Shown in pieces: positions 1-6,121 of a stretch of DNA of 6,178 nt. The position numbers were made by a program, and so were the translations under genes. Below the pieces are notes generated by a model. The model saw nothing but the letters and a program-made list of their open reading frames with translations. It searched no databases and was not told the DNA's origin. Each line of letters starts with the position of its first letter. Position 1 is the stretch's first letter. Source of the stretch: JAAXKN01 sp050258415 (GTDB lineage: Bacteria; Bacteroidota; Ignavibacteria; Ignavibacteriales; SURF-24); assembly GCA_050258415.1 (NCBI GenBank), contig JBLMYS010000240.1, forward strand, positions 1 through 6,178, given 5' to 3'.

Positions 1-137
1 TTACCCTTATAACAAAAGGGGGCGACGAGTTAAAGGTAGAGTTTAAGGCTGATGGAGAAAATATAAGGGATCTGTCCCTGAGCGGTCCGGCTGTAATTAC
101 TTTTACCGGAGAATTTTACAAAAACCTATATTTTTAA
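1..137 (+). CDS. dapF: Diaminopimelate epimerase, C-terminal fragment (partial, 5' end outside window)
   Basis: The reading frame enters from the left edge (first full codon at position 3) and ends at TAA 135-137, leaving 44 residues. The fragment reads TKGGDELKVEF, then a short acidic turn, then LSLSGPAVITFTGEFY. This matches the usual end of DapF, where a TxGGDxLxVxF strand is followed by a LxGPAxxxFxGE strand. DapF interconverts LL- and meso-diaminopimelate in the cytoplasm for lysine and peptidoglycan synthesis. The catalytic cysteines lie upstream and cannot be seen. The protein runs about six residues (YKNLYF) past the usual F-x-GE ending, which is a minor variation. The next gene starts 12 bp downstream, so the two are probably co-transcribed. 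The call rests on this short tail only and is good but not certain. Confidence 0.72.
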   Translation, partial: TLITKGGDELKVEFKADGENIRDLSLSGPAVITFTGEFYKNLYF

Positions 138-149
138 AATGGAGAAATT

Positions 150-452
150 ATGGCTAAAGTTATTTTTTCAATTCAATATGATGTGATGCCCGCAAAGCGA
201 GATGAATATCTTAATATAATGCGCGAATTGAAAACCCTTGTTTCCAGTAATGGGCTGCTTAGCTATTCAGTTTATGAAAAGAAAAATAAACAGAACAGTT
301 TTGAAGAAGTTTATACTTTCGAAAGCGATGAGGCCTATGAGGCTTTTGATGACAACCAGAATGAAAGAATTGACATACTGATGTCAAAGCTCTCAGATCT
401 TATAAAGGAAAATTCCACAAAATATACTACAATGTATGAGGTTCTGGATTAA
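150..452 (+). CDS. ABM-like dimeric alpha/beta-barrel protein, function unknown
   Basis: This is a complete 100-residue protein with no signal peptide or membrane segment, so it is probably cytoplasmic. GGAGAA at 141-146 is a well-placed ribosome binding site for the ATG. The pattern is beta strand (VIFSIQYDV), helix (AKRDEYLNIMRELKTLV), strand (GLLSYSVYEKK), strand (SFEEVYTFES), an acidic helix and a last strand (TTMYEVLD). This is the ferredoxin-like fold of the antibiotic biosynthesis monooxygenase (ABM) and related dimeric alpha/beta-barrel families. Many such proteins have no known substrate, and I see no residue set that gives one here, so no reaction is assigned. It lies 12 bp after the dapF-like end and before a terminator, so it is likely the last gene of that transcript. 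Confidence 0.7.
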   Translation: MAKVIFSIQYDVMPAKRDEYLNIMRELKTLVSSNGLLSYSVYEKKNKQNSFEEVYTFESDEAYEAFDDNQNERIDILMSKLSDLIKENSTKYTTMYEVLD

Positions 453-480
453 ATTGCCCTGCCGGGGTGTTTTCCAAAAA

Positions 481-512
481 GAATCTTTGTGTTTTTGAAT
501 CTTTATTTTTTT
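481..512. repeat. Two tandem copies of a degenerate 16-bp unit
   Basis: GAATCTTTGTGTTTTT at 481-496 is followed directly by GAATCTTTATTTTTTT at 497-512. The units differ at two positions (9 and 11). The copies end at the first base of the 513-548 terminator stem. The T-rich half makes chance similarity plausible, but the shared GAATCTTT and exact adjacency suggest a local duplication. Confidence 0.5.
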
Positions 513-548
513 AGGTCATTTCTCTTTGAGGCAGTGACCTTTTTTTTG
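513..548 (+). terminator. Probable intrinsic terminator after the dapF/ABM-like pair
   Basis: AGGTCA at 513-518 is complementary to TGACCT at 535-540, and a run of T follows directly (540-547). The loop is 16 nt and can form a small inner CTC/GAG pairing. The stem is only 6 bp, so efficiency may be modest, but the position (60 bp after the stop codon) and the T tract fit rho-independent termination of the upstream pair. Confidence 0.6.
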
Positions 549-580
549 CTCTAAAGGACCTTTGAGGAAAGAAATTACCA

Positions 581-619
581 CCTTCTGGCTAAGCCTTCTG
601 GCTAAGCCTTGAGGCTAAG
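581..619. repeat. Three tandem copies of a 13-bp palindromic unit
   Basis: CCTTCTGGCTAAG occurs at 581-593 and again, identical, at 594-606. A third copy, CCTTGAGGCTAAG, at 607-619 has two changes. Each junction can form a small hairpin, AGCC-NNNN-GGCT, with loop TTCT (first junction) or TTGA (second). Both substitutions fall in the loop and leave the stem intact. GGCTAAGCC across each junction is also a near-perfect palindrome. No open reading frame with a ribosome binding site runs through it. Confidence 0.75.
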
Positions 620-846
620 AAATTCTTAAAAGAGCAGGAATAGCTGTTTTGAAAATTCCCTTCCAAAGGATCACAGTCAGAGGATCTTCTTTTTAGGCGG
701 ATTGTTTGAATATAATTCCATTTTAAGACTTCAGAATATTGCTTAAATTAGCCTGACTGATTAAATTGTGTTTTGTCCATCTTTGAAAAGAGGATACATA
801 TTTTTTAAGTTTTGAATTAGTTTTGAAAAGTCTTAAGGAGTCGTAA

Positions 847-1434
847 ATGAAAATTAAGCCGCTTTACATTTATATAGGCGTAATTGTTGCAGCAGTGGTG
901 TTTCTGATAGTGTTTTCAACAGTAAATAATAAATCAGAAAAGAGCACTCAAATGCCTCAGGATGAAGTTCATCAGGGGCTGCAGGGGGGAAAAGGCCCTT
1001 CATCGGCAGACCTGAGCGAGGACATAAAGCAGAAGATGGCAACATTAAAGAGCAATTATGAAAAAAATCCCGAAGATACCCTCCGGGCAAGAGAATATGC
1101 GGAGTTCATGGCCGCAGCCCACAAGCCTGAGGTGGCAATTCCTATCTATGAAAATATCCTGAAAAAAGGCCCCAAAAGAACAGATATCAGGTTTTCGCTC
1201 GGACTTGTTTATTATAACCGGGGCGATTACAATAAAGCCGAAGAACTGGTTAACAGTGTACTTGCTTACGACAAGAACAATGTTCAGGCAAAATACAACC
1301 TGGGGGCAATTGCCTCAAGCAGGGGTGACTTTGCAAAAGCTAAGAGCATCTGGCAGGATATTGTTAAAAACTATCCTAATACCGAGTTTTCGGCCATGGC
1401 ACAGGAAGCCATACAGATGACCGAGGTAAAATAA
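847..1434 (+). CDS. Membrane-anchored tetratricopeptide repeat protein
   Basis: This is a 195-residue protein starting at ATG 847 behind a strong ribosome binding site (AAGGAG, 835-840). Residues 6-24 are a hydrophobic helix after two lysines, which fits an N-terminal signal anchor. Residues 27-58 form a polar, glycine-containing linker. The rest is helical, with about three TPR units near residues 77-110, 111-144 and 145-178. The clearest are LGLVYYNRGDYNKAEELV and LGAIASSRGDFAKAKSIW, which show the TPR G/Y/A spacing. The predicted layout is a short cytoplasmic N-terminus with the TPR domain outside the inner membrane. Such proteins usually serve as scaffolds for envelope or cytochrome-assembly complexes, but nothing here names a partner. 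It appears to be a single-gene unit with a hairpin at its stop codon. Confidence 0.82.
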   Translation: MKIKPLYIYIGVIVAAVVFLIVFSTVNNKSEKSTQMPQDEVHQGLQGGKGPSSADLSEDIKQKMATLKSNYEKNPEDTLRAREYAEFMAAAHKPEVAIPIYENILKKGPKRTDIRFSLGLVYYNRGDYNKAEELVNSVLAYDKNNVQAKYNLGAIASSRGDFAKAKSIWQDIVKNYPNTEFSAMAQEAIQMTEVK

Positions 1435-1466
1435 AGCCCCGTATTTATGCACTGAAAGGGGCTTTA
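1432..1466 (+). terminator. Hairpin overlapping the TPR gene stop codon, possible terminator
   Basis: TAAAGCCCC at 1432-1440 is exactly complementary to GGGGCTTTA at 1458-1466, giving a 9-bp stem with a 17-nt loop. The 5' arm begins at the TAA stop codon (1432-1434). Only three T follow the GGGGC core before the sequence turns mixed, so termination may be incomplete or the hairpin may mainly protect the mRNA 3' end. Confidence 0.6.
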
Positions 1467-1533
1467 AGGACAAAATTTCCTTCTTTTCTCTAATTGGAAT
1501 TATATCTATATTTAACAGCCAAAATTTAGACTT

Positions 1534-2580
1534 ATGGTCGAATACGTTGGAGCAATACATATCCATTCGGTTTTCTCGGACGGTTCGGGGGAAGTAGCCC
1601 AGATTGCTGCTTTGGCTGATGAGGCGGGCCTGGATTTCATAATTCTGACGGATCATAATACTCTCAGGGCTCTTAAAGAGGGATATGAAAAATGGTACGG
1701 CAGGACGCTCCTTTTAGCCGGCTGCGAGATTAACGATAAGGAGAATAAAAACCACTATCTGGCTTTTAATATCCCGGAGACTTTCTCGACCAGGCTTCCG
1801 GCCAGGGAAATAGTTCGGAAGGTCAGGGATGCCGGAGGTATCGGTTTTATTGCACATCCGCACGAAAAGAGGACCTCCATGAGGGAGCATCCCCCTTATC
1901 CCTGGACAGAATGGGATACGGAGGATTTTACAGGCATTGAGATCTGGAATCACATGTCGGAATGGATGGAAGGCCTGACAGAGGAAAACAAATACCAGTG
2001 GTTCATGCATCCTTTGCGTTCTATTGTTGCCCCACAGGCTGAGACTTTAGAGTTATGGGACCGTCTGAACACACAAAGAAGGGTAGTGGGCATTGGAGGC
2101 GTGGATGCACATGCACATAAGGTTAACCTCCTTGGGTTCTTTGAGGTTGAAGTTTTCCCCTACAAAGTGTTGTTCAAATCGATCAGAACTCATATTTTAG
2201 CGTATGAGAAAATAGAAAATGATGGCACGCCGGAATCGGTGCTGAAAGCCAGGAATGTTATTTATGAGGCTCTTAGAGCCGGAAGATGTTTTGTGGCCAA
2301 TTATTATCACGCTGATGCCTCGGGCTTCAGGTTCTTTGCCGAGTCGGGAAACAGAATTTTTCAGATGGGAGAGGAAGTCCCACTCGGAGACAACACGAGG
2401 CTTAGGGTATTATTGCCGAATTTGAGCGGGGAGATCAGGCTCATTAAAAACGGCAGCCTTTACGACAGGGTGGAGAATATTGACGCCGAGTTCCATATTG
2501 CTGAACCGGGGGCCTACAGGGTGGAAGTTTATCTGGAGAAAAAAGCCTGGATTTTCTCGAATCATATAAGAATCAGTTAG
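1534..2580 (+). CDS. PHP-domain metal-dependent phosphoesterase
   Basis: The 348-residue protein has a PHP (polymerase and histidinol phosphatase) domain over about residues 1-215. Visible metal-ligand motifs are H9-x-H11, D16, T39-D40-H41, E65, H74, H108-P-H110 and D191-x-H193, so the multinuclear metal site looks complete. PHP proteins of this stand-alone type hydrolyse phosphoester bonds, in nucleotides or RNA ends in studied relatives. The substrate here is not known. Residues about 255-348 look like a beta-rich C-terminal domain (LRVLLPN, GEIRLIKNG, GAYRVEVYLE). There is no signal peptide, so it is probably cytoplasmic. The ATG start is forced because an in-frame TAA lies at 1513-1515, yet no Shine-Dalgarno sequence precedes it, unlike the other genes here. 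It stands alone between a hairpin and a tRNA gene. Confidence 0.86.
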   Translation: MVEYVGAIHIHSVFSDGSGEVAQIAALADEAGLDFIILTDHNTLRALKEGYEKWYGRTLLLAGCEINDKENKNHYLAFNIPETFSTRLPAREIVRKVRDAGGIGFIAHPHEKRTSMREHPPYPWTEWDTEDFTGIEIWNHMSEWMEGLTEENKYQWFMHPLRSIVAPQAETLELWDRLNTQRRVVGIGGVDAHAHKVNLLGFFEVEVFPYKVLFKSIRTHILAYEKIENDGTPESVLKARNVIYEALRAGRCFVANYYHADASGFRFFAESGNRIFQMGEEVPLGDNTRLRVLLPNLSGEIRLIKNGSLYDRVENIDAEFHIAEPGAYRVEVYLEKKAWIFSNHIRIS

Positions 2581-2654
2581 TCTCCGGCAGTTTAAGGATA
2601 AATTTTATTTTGATGAAGCTTTGCTGAATAAATTTTTGTATTTTTCTCAGATAT

Positions 2655-2728
2655 GCGCCCATAGTTCAACTGGATAGAACGTCGGATTCCGGTTCCGAAG
2701 GTTGGGGGTTCGATTCCTCCTGGGCGTA
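2655..2728 (+). tRNA. tRNA-Arg, anticodon CCG
   Basis: The 74-nt sequence folds into a full cloverleaf. The acceptor stem is GCGCCCA 2655-2661 with TGGGCGT 2721-2727, the first pair being G-U. The D stem is GTTC 2664-2667 with GAAC 2677-2680, and the D loop contains GG. The anticodon stem is TCGGA 2682-2686 with TCCGA 2694-2698, around loop TTCCGGT with anticodon CCG at 2689-2691. A 5-nt variable region follows, then the T stem GGGGG 2704-2708 with CCTCC 2716-2720 and loop TTCGATT. Position 73 is A. CCA is not encoded, so it must be added after transcription. The tRNA reads CGG arginine codons. Confidence 0.95.
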
Positions 2729-2801
2729 CAAATTCAGGGCCGAAAAAGCCCCAAATACTTTGTGAAGAGATTTATTTTATATTTTAATCGGGAGATGAAA
2801 A

Positions 2802-3488
2802 GTGCTAACAAAAAGGAAACATATTTCCAAAAAGGAGATAAAAGAAGACAAGCTTGTAACTTCTTACTATCAGGCAGTTAAATTTTTCGACCAGTACAAG
2901 TCACAGGTCTATATCTATGCAATCGCACTTGTTGTTGTTGCTGCCGGAGTTTACTGGTACTTAAGCCACAAGGCCGCCAACAATGAAAAAGCAAACGTAG
3001 AGCTCTCAAGAGTTATGGGATTATATGATTCCGGGGCTTATCAGGAAGCAATTGACGGCAGAGCCGGCACGAACGTCATCGGATTAAAGAAAATTGTTGA
3101 GGAATACGGCAGCTCCGAAAATGGTGAAACGGCCAAAATTTTCCTTGCAAATTCATATAACATGCTCGGTAAATTCGACGAGGCTTTTAAGTACTATGAC
3201 GACTACAGCGGAAGCATCGATATGTACAAGGCTACAGCATTAGCCGGAAAGGGCAGCTATTACGAGGCCAAGAACCAGCTTGAAAAAGCAGCAGATTCCT
3301 TCCGCGATGCGGCTCACGTATCCAAGGAAAACGTTAACAACCCAGATTACCTGCTCAGTGCCGGAATTGACTACTTTAAGTCTGGCAATAATGAAAAGGC
3401 AATGGAGCAGTTCAATAAAATAAAAGATGAGTACAAGACCTCGATGGCACTCAGAGAGGCCGAACAGTACCTGGCCCTTGGCAAATAA
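2802..3488 (+). CDS. Membrane-anchored TPR protein (YfgM-like), GTG start
   Basis: This is a 228-residue protein. The start is GTG, supported by GGGAG at 2790-2794, seven bases upstream. The N-terminus is strongly basic and charged (residues 3-17), followed by one hydrophobic helix at about 36-54 and a helical domain to the end. That arrangement, with a cytoplasmic tail, single membrane helix and external TPR domain, resembles the YfgM/TPR_21 class, which in E. coli associates with SecYEG and periplasmic chaperones. TPR-like units include AKIFLANSYNMLGKFDEAFKYY near 109-130, a unit near 145-171 (GSYYEAKNQLEKAADSFRDA) and LSAGIDYFKSGNNEKAMEQF near 184-205. A role in envelope protein handling is inferred from this layout only. 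A strong terminator follows, and the tRNA gene ends 73 bp upstream, so it may share that transcript. Confidence 0.82.
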   Translation: MLTKRKHISKKEIKEDKLVTSYYQAVKFFDQYKSQVYIYAIALVVVAAGVYWYLSHKAANNEKANVELSRVMGLYDSGAYQEAIDGRAGTNVIGLKKIVEEYGSSENGETAKIFLANSYNMLGKFDEAFKYYDDYSGSIDMYKATALAGKGSYYEAKNQLEKAADSFRDAAHVSKENVNNPDYLLSAGIDYFKSGNNEKAMEQFNKIKDEYKTSMALREAEQYLALGK

Positions 3489-3505
3489 TCAGGGAAAAAG
3501 TTTTC

Positions 3506-3540
3506 AAAGCCGTGGTTAACTTCCACGGCTTTTTTATTTT
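3506..3540 (+). terminator. Strong rho-independent terminator
   Basis: AAAGCCGTGG at 3506-3515 pairs perfectly with CCACGGCTTT at 3523-3532 across a 7-nt loop. A T-rich tail (TTTTTTATTTTT) follows. The stem starts 17 bp after the stop codon of the TPR gene at 2802-3488. It separates that gene from the efp operon. Confidence 0.93.
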
Positions 3541-3629
3541 TGTACGCGGGGGTCCTGTTTTAATCCACCCTTCTCCCGTAAACAACGGTAATTACAGCAT
3601 TTGCATGGAACGCTTATGCTTCTTATTTC

Positions 3630-3658
3630 TTGACTTTATAGGCGTTCGTAACTATATT
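3630..3658 (+). promoter_or_regulatory. Sigma70-type promoter of the efp-accB-accC-gcvH operon
   Basis: TTGACT at 3630-3635 (5 of 6 matches to the -35 consensus) and TATATT at 3653-3658 (5 of 6 matches to the -10 consensus) are separated by exactly 17 bp. Transcription would start near 3665, giving a leader of about 25 nt that includes the ribosome binding site of efp. It lies in the 150-bp gap after the strong terminator, where a new promoter is needed. No operator or riboswitch structure is apparent in the short leader. Confidence 0.75.
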
Positions 3659-3690
3659 TTTCTATTCAATAATAAAAATTTTAGGAAATT

Positions 3691-4254
3691 ATGGCAGATA
3701 CATCAGATTTCAGAAATGGCTTAATCATTAAATTTAAGAATGATCTTTATACCATTACAGAGTTCCAGCACGTAAAACCGGGCAAAGGCGGAGCTTTCGT
3801 ACGCACAACACTTAAAAACTTAAGAAACGGCAAAGTATTAGACAATACTTTCAGAGCCGGTGAATCAGTTGACGTGGTAAGAGTTGAAAGAAGAAAATAT
3901 CAGTTCCTTTACAAGGAACCAGCCGGTCTGGTATGCATGGACAACGAGACCTATGAGCAGATAACAATTCCAACTAACCTTTTCGACGAAGGGGTCCGCT
4001 TCTTAAAGGAAAGCGAAGAAGTTGAGATTCTCTTCAACGGAGATGAAATTGTGACGGTTGAAATCCCCATTTTCATTAACCTGAAAGTAATTGAAACCGA
4101 ACCAGGTTTCAGGGGCGATACTGCTACAAACGCAAATAAGCCTGCAAAACTCGAAACCGGAGCAACCATAAACGTGCCTTTATTCATTAACGAAGGTGAT
4201 GTTCTCAGGGTTGATACAAGAACCGGTTCTTACGTCGAAAGAGTTAAACAATAA
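3691..4254 (+). CDS. efp: Elongation factor P
   Basis: The 187-residue length is normal for EF-P. This cytoplasmic factor binds between the ribosomal P and E sites and restores peptide bond formation at proline runs. The N-terminal KOW-like domain (about 1-65) carries the tip loop KPGKGGAF, with the lysine that many bacteria modify at K32. OB domain II (about 66-128) and OB domain III (about 129-187) follow. Domain III includes the family signature region GFRGDTATNANKPAKLETGA and ends VDTRTGSYVERV, as in typical EF-P. AGGA at 3683-3686 precedes the ATG. The modifying enzyme, if any, is not in this window, so the chemistry at K32 is unknown. It is the first gene of the operon, 13 bp before accB. 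Identification is secure. Confidence 0.97.
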   Translation: MADTSDFRNGLIIKFKNDLYTITEFQHVKPGKGGAFVRTTLKNLRNGKVLDNTFRAGESVDVVRVERRKYQFLYKEPAGLVCMDNETYEQITIPTNLFDEGVRFLKESEEVEILFNGDEIVTVEIPIFINLKVIETEPGFRGDTATNANKPAKLETGATINVPLFINEGDVLRVDTRTGSYVERVKQ

Positions 4255-4267
4255 AATAAAGGAAATA

Positions 4268-4738
4268 ATGGATTTAGAGCTCATTAAAAAACTTGTTAAA
4301 CTGATTGATACCAGCGGAATTACAGATTTCTCTGTCGAAGACGGGGAAACAAAAATTAAAATATCCAAAAGAAGTTCCGGCCAGCAGGTCTTAACACATC
4401 CGGTTATGCAGCCTTCGGCTGCCCCGACGCTGCCTGTGCAGCCGGCACAAAGACAGGAAAACCAGCCTGCGGAAAAGATGCCCGAGGCCGTACCTTCTAA
4501 TTTGCATGAAATCCGTTCCCCAATAGTGGGCACTTTCTATAGAGCTCCTTCGCCGGATGCCGACTCGTTTGTAAAAATGGGGGACAGTGTTGCGCCGGGT
4601 AAAGTTCTCTGCATCATTGAAGCCATGAAACTGATGAATGAAATTGAATCTGATGTCAGCGGTAAAATAGTGAAGATTCTGGTAGAAAACGGCAAACCTG
4701 TTGAATACAACCAGCCTTTGTTCTTAATAGAGGTCTAA
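4268..4738 (+). CDS. accB: Biotin carboxyl carrier protein of acetyl-CoA carboxylase
   Basis: The protein is 156 residues when started at ATG 4268, the same length as E. coli AccB. An in-frame ATG at 4196 would add 24 residues but lies inside efp. The 4268 start has AAAGGA at 4258-4263 and gives the family's normal beginning MDLELIKKLVKLID. Residues 1-35 are the conserved N-terminal segment. Residues 36-78 are a flexible linker rich in Pro, Ala and Gln. Residues 79-156 are the biotinyl domain, with EAMKLMNE placing the biotinylated lysine at K121. The usual thumb-like insertion near FYRAPSPDADSFV marks it as a true AccB rather than a simple biotinyl domain. It carries CO2 on biotin between AccC and the carboxyltransferase, the first step of fatty acid synthesis. 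Confidence 0.97.
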   Translation: MDLELIKKLVKLIDTSGITDFSVEDGETKIKISKRSSGQQVLTHPVMQPSAAPTLPVQPAQRQENQPAEKMPEAVPSNLHEIRSPIVGTFYRAPSPDADSFVKMGDSVAPGKVLCIIEAMKLMNEIESDVSGKIVKILVENGKPVEYNQPLFLIEV

Positions 4739-4766
4739 GTCCATTACAAGTTAAATTGAGGTTCAA

Positions 4767-6107
4767 TTGTTCAAAAAGATTTTAATTGCTAACCGCGGTG
4801 AAATAGCGCTTCGTATAATTAGGACTTGTAAAGAACTCGGTATAAAAACAGTTGCTGTTTATTCGGAAGCTGACAGGGACTGTCTGCACGTAACCTTTGC
4901 CGATGAGGCCGTATGCATCGGTCCCGCTCTGGCAAGAGAAAGTTACCTTAATATTTCACGCATTATTTCTGCGGCCCAGGTTACCGGCGCAGACGCCATT
5001 CACCCGGGATACGGATTCTTAGCCGAGAATGCCGATTTTTCCGAAATCTGCCAGGAAGTAAATATTAAGTTTATCGGCCCTTCTCCTGAAATGATCAAGG
5101 CCATGGGCGATAAGGCATTTGCAAAGGACACAATGAAGAAAGTTGGCGTGCCTGTTGTGCCCGGAAGCGACGGATTGGTTAAGACACTTGAAGAGGCTGG
5201 CGTAATTGCCAGTCAGATCGGATACCCCGTGATTATAAAGGCTACGGCTGGAGGCGGCGGCAAGGGTATGAGAATCGTTTACGACGAATCCTTGCTTGAA
5301 AAAGCCTTCCAGACTGCGCGCAGTGAGGCCGGGAGTGCTTTTGGAAACGCAGAGGTCTACATTGAAAAATATGTCGAGAACCCGCGCCATGTTGAAATCC
5401 AGATCTTAGGTGACCAGTTTGGAAACGTTTATCATTACGGAGAACGTGACTGCTCGGTCCAAAGAAGGCATCAGAAGCTGATAGAAGAATCACCTTCTCC
5501 TGCAGTTGATGAAGACATAAGGCGCAAGATGGGTGAAGCTGCAATAAAGGGCGCCAGGGCAGTTAATTACGAAGGTGCCGGCACAATAGAGTTCCTTTTG
5601 GATAAGAACAAGAATTTCTACTTTATGGAGATGAACACACGTATTCAGGTTGAACATCCTGTAACGGAAATGATAAATGGGGTCGACCTGATCCGTCAGC
5701 AGATAAGGGTGGCTGCAGGCCTGAGCGTCGATACACTTCCCAAAAGTGAACCCAACGGCCACAGCATTGAATTCAGAATTAATGCCGAGGACCCTGAAAA
5801 CGGCTTCAGGCCTTCACCAGGTAAAATAAATTCACTCCATTTTCCCGGCGGATTCGGCGTCAGGGTGGATTCACACATCTATCAGGATTATGTCATTCCT
5901 CCAAATTACGATTCCCTCCTGGGAAAACTTATTGTATGGGGAAAAGACAGGGAGCATGCAATAGCACGAGCCAAAAGAGCTTTGGAAGAGCTTACGGTTG
6001 TAGGGGTAAAGACAACAAAAGACTTCCATCTGAAAGTGCTTGAAGACGAAAGATTCATAAGCGGTAAATTTGATACAAGCTTTATAGATAAATTTCTTAC
6101 AAAATAA
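4767..6107 (+). CDS. accC: Biotin carboxylase subunit of acetyl-CoA carboxylase, TTG start
   Basis: This is a 446-residue protein (E. coli AccC has 449) that uses ATP and bicarbonate to carboxylate the biotin on AccB. The start is TTG 4767, backed by GAGG at 4758-4761, and gives the standard N-terminus MFKKILIANRGEIALR. Domains in order are the N-terminal biotin carboxylase fold (about 1-113), the ATP-grasp region (about 114-310) and the C-terminal domain (about 335-440). Key residues are present: K116, K158, the glycine-rich ATP loop TAGGGGKGMR at 160-169, H208, E275, and E288, N290 and R292 within the signature EMNTRIQVEHPVTE. No truncation or missing active-site residue is seen. It sits 28 bp after accB and 14 bp before gcvH with no terminator, so the genes are probably co-transcribed. 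Confidence 0.98.
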   Translation: MFKKILIANRGEIALRIIRTCKELGIKTVAVYSEADRDCLHVTFADEAVCIGPALARESYLNISRIISAAQVTGADAIHPGYGFLAENADFSEICQEVNIKFIGPSPEMIKAMGDKAFAKDTMKKVGVPVVPGSDGLVKTLEEAGVIASQIGYPVIIKATAGGGGKGMRIVYDESLLEKAFQTARSEAGSAFGNAEVYIEKYVENPRHVEIQILGDQFGNVYHYGERDCSVQRRHQKLIEESPSPAVDEDIRRKMGEAAIKGARAVNYEGAGTIEFLLDKNKNFYFMEMNTRIQVEHPVTEMINGVDLIRQQIRVAAGLSVDTLPKSEPNGHSIEFRINAEDPENGFRPSPGKINSLHFPGGFGVRVDSHIYQDYVIPPNYDSLLGKLIVWGKDREHAIARAKRALEELTVVGVKTTKDFHLKVLEDERFISGKFDTSFIDKFLTK

Positions 6108-6121
6108 TTTTAGAGGTTAAT

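Larger units (their letters stand above)
453..846. other. Long non-coding stretch (394 bp)
   Basis: I see no convincing gene on either strand here. It contains the terminator at 513-548, the 16-bp repeats at 481-512 and the 13-bp repeats at 581-619. From 620 to 830 it is AT-rich with no recognisable RNA gene or riboswitch. The promoter for the gene at 847 must lie here unless transcription reads through, but no convincing -35/-10 pair stands out. The closest is TTGTCC 773-778 with CATATT 797-802 at 18-bp spacing, which is weak. Confidence 0.6.

Noticed and set aside
818..825. TAGTTTTG, resembling the Bacteroidetes -7 element TAnnTTTG, upstream of the TPR gene
   Set aside because: No matching -33 TTTG at the right distance was found, and such a short pattern is common in AT-rich DNA.
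1315..1656. Antisense open frame across the TPR gene end and PHP gene start
   Set aside because: It is a shadow of two well-supported + strand genes and crosses a hairpin, with no recognisable family features. The other antisense frames in this window were rejected on the same grounds.
2735..2755. Possible terminator after the tRNA (GGGC-CGAAAAA-GCCC)
   Set aside because: The stem is only 4 bp and is followed by no T run, so it is too weak to call.
2760..2788. TTGTGA and TTTAAT at 17-bp spacing upstream of the GTG-start TPR gene
   Set aside because: The transcript would begin at about 2795, after the ribosome binding site at 2790-2794, so it cannot serve this start.
3512..3724. A 70-codon + strand open frame between the second TPR gene and efp
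   Set aside because: It starts inside the strong terminator hairpin, runs through the efp promoter and overlaps the efp start. Its composition looks non-coding.
4196..4267. Upstream in-frame ATG giving a 24-residue longer AccB
   Set aside because: It lies inside efp. The 4268 start has its own ribosome binding site and yields the normal AccB N-terminus and length.
4373..4501. Idea that the proline-rich AccB linker needs EF-P, creating feedback within the operon
   Set aside because: The linker prolines are all isolated. No proline pair or triplet that would stall ribosomes is present.
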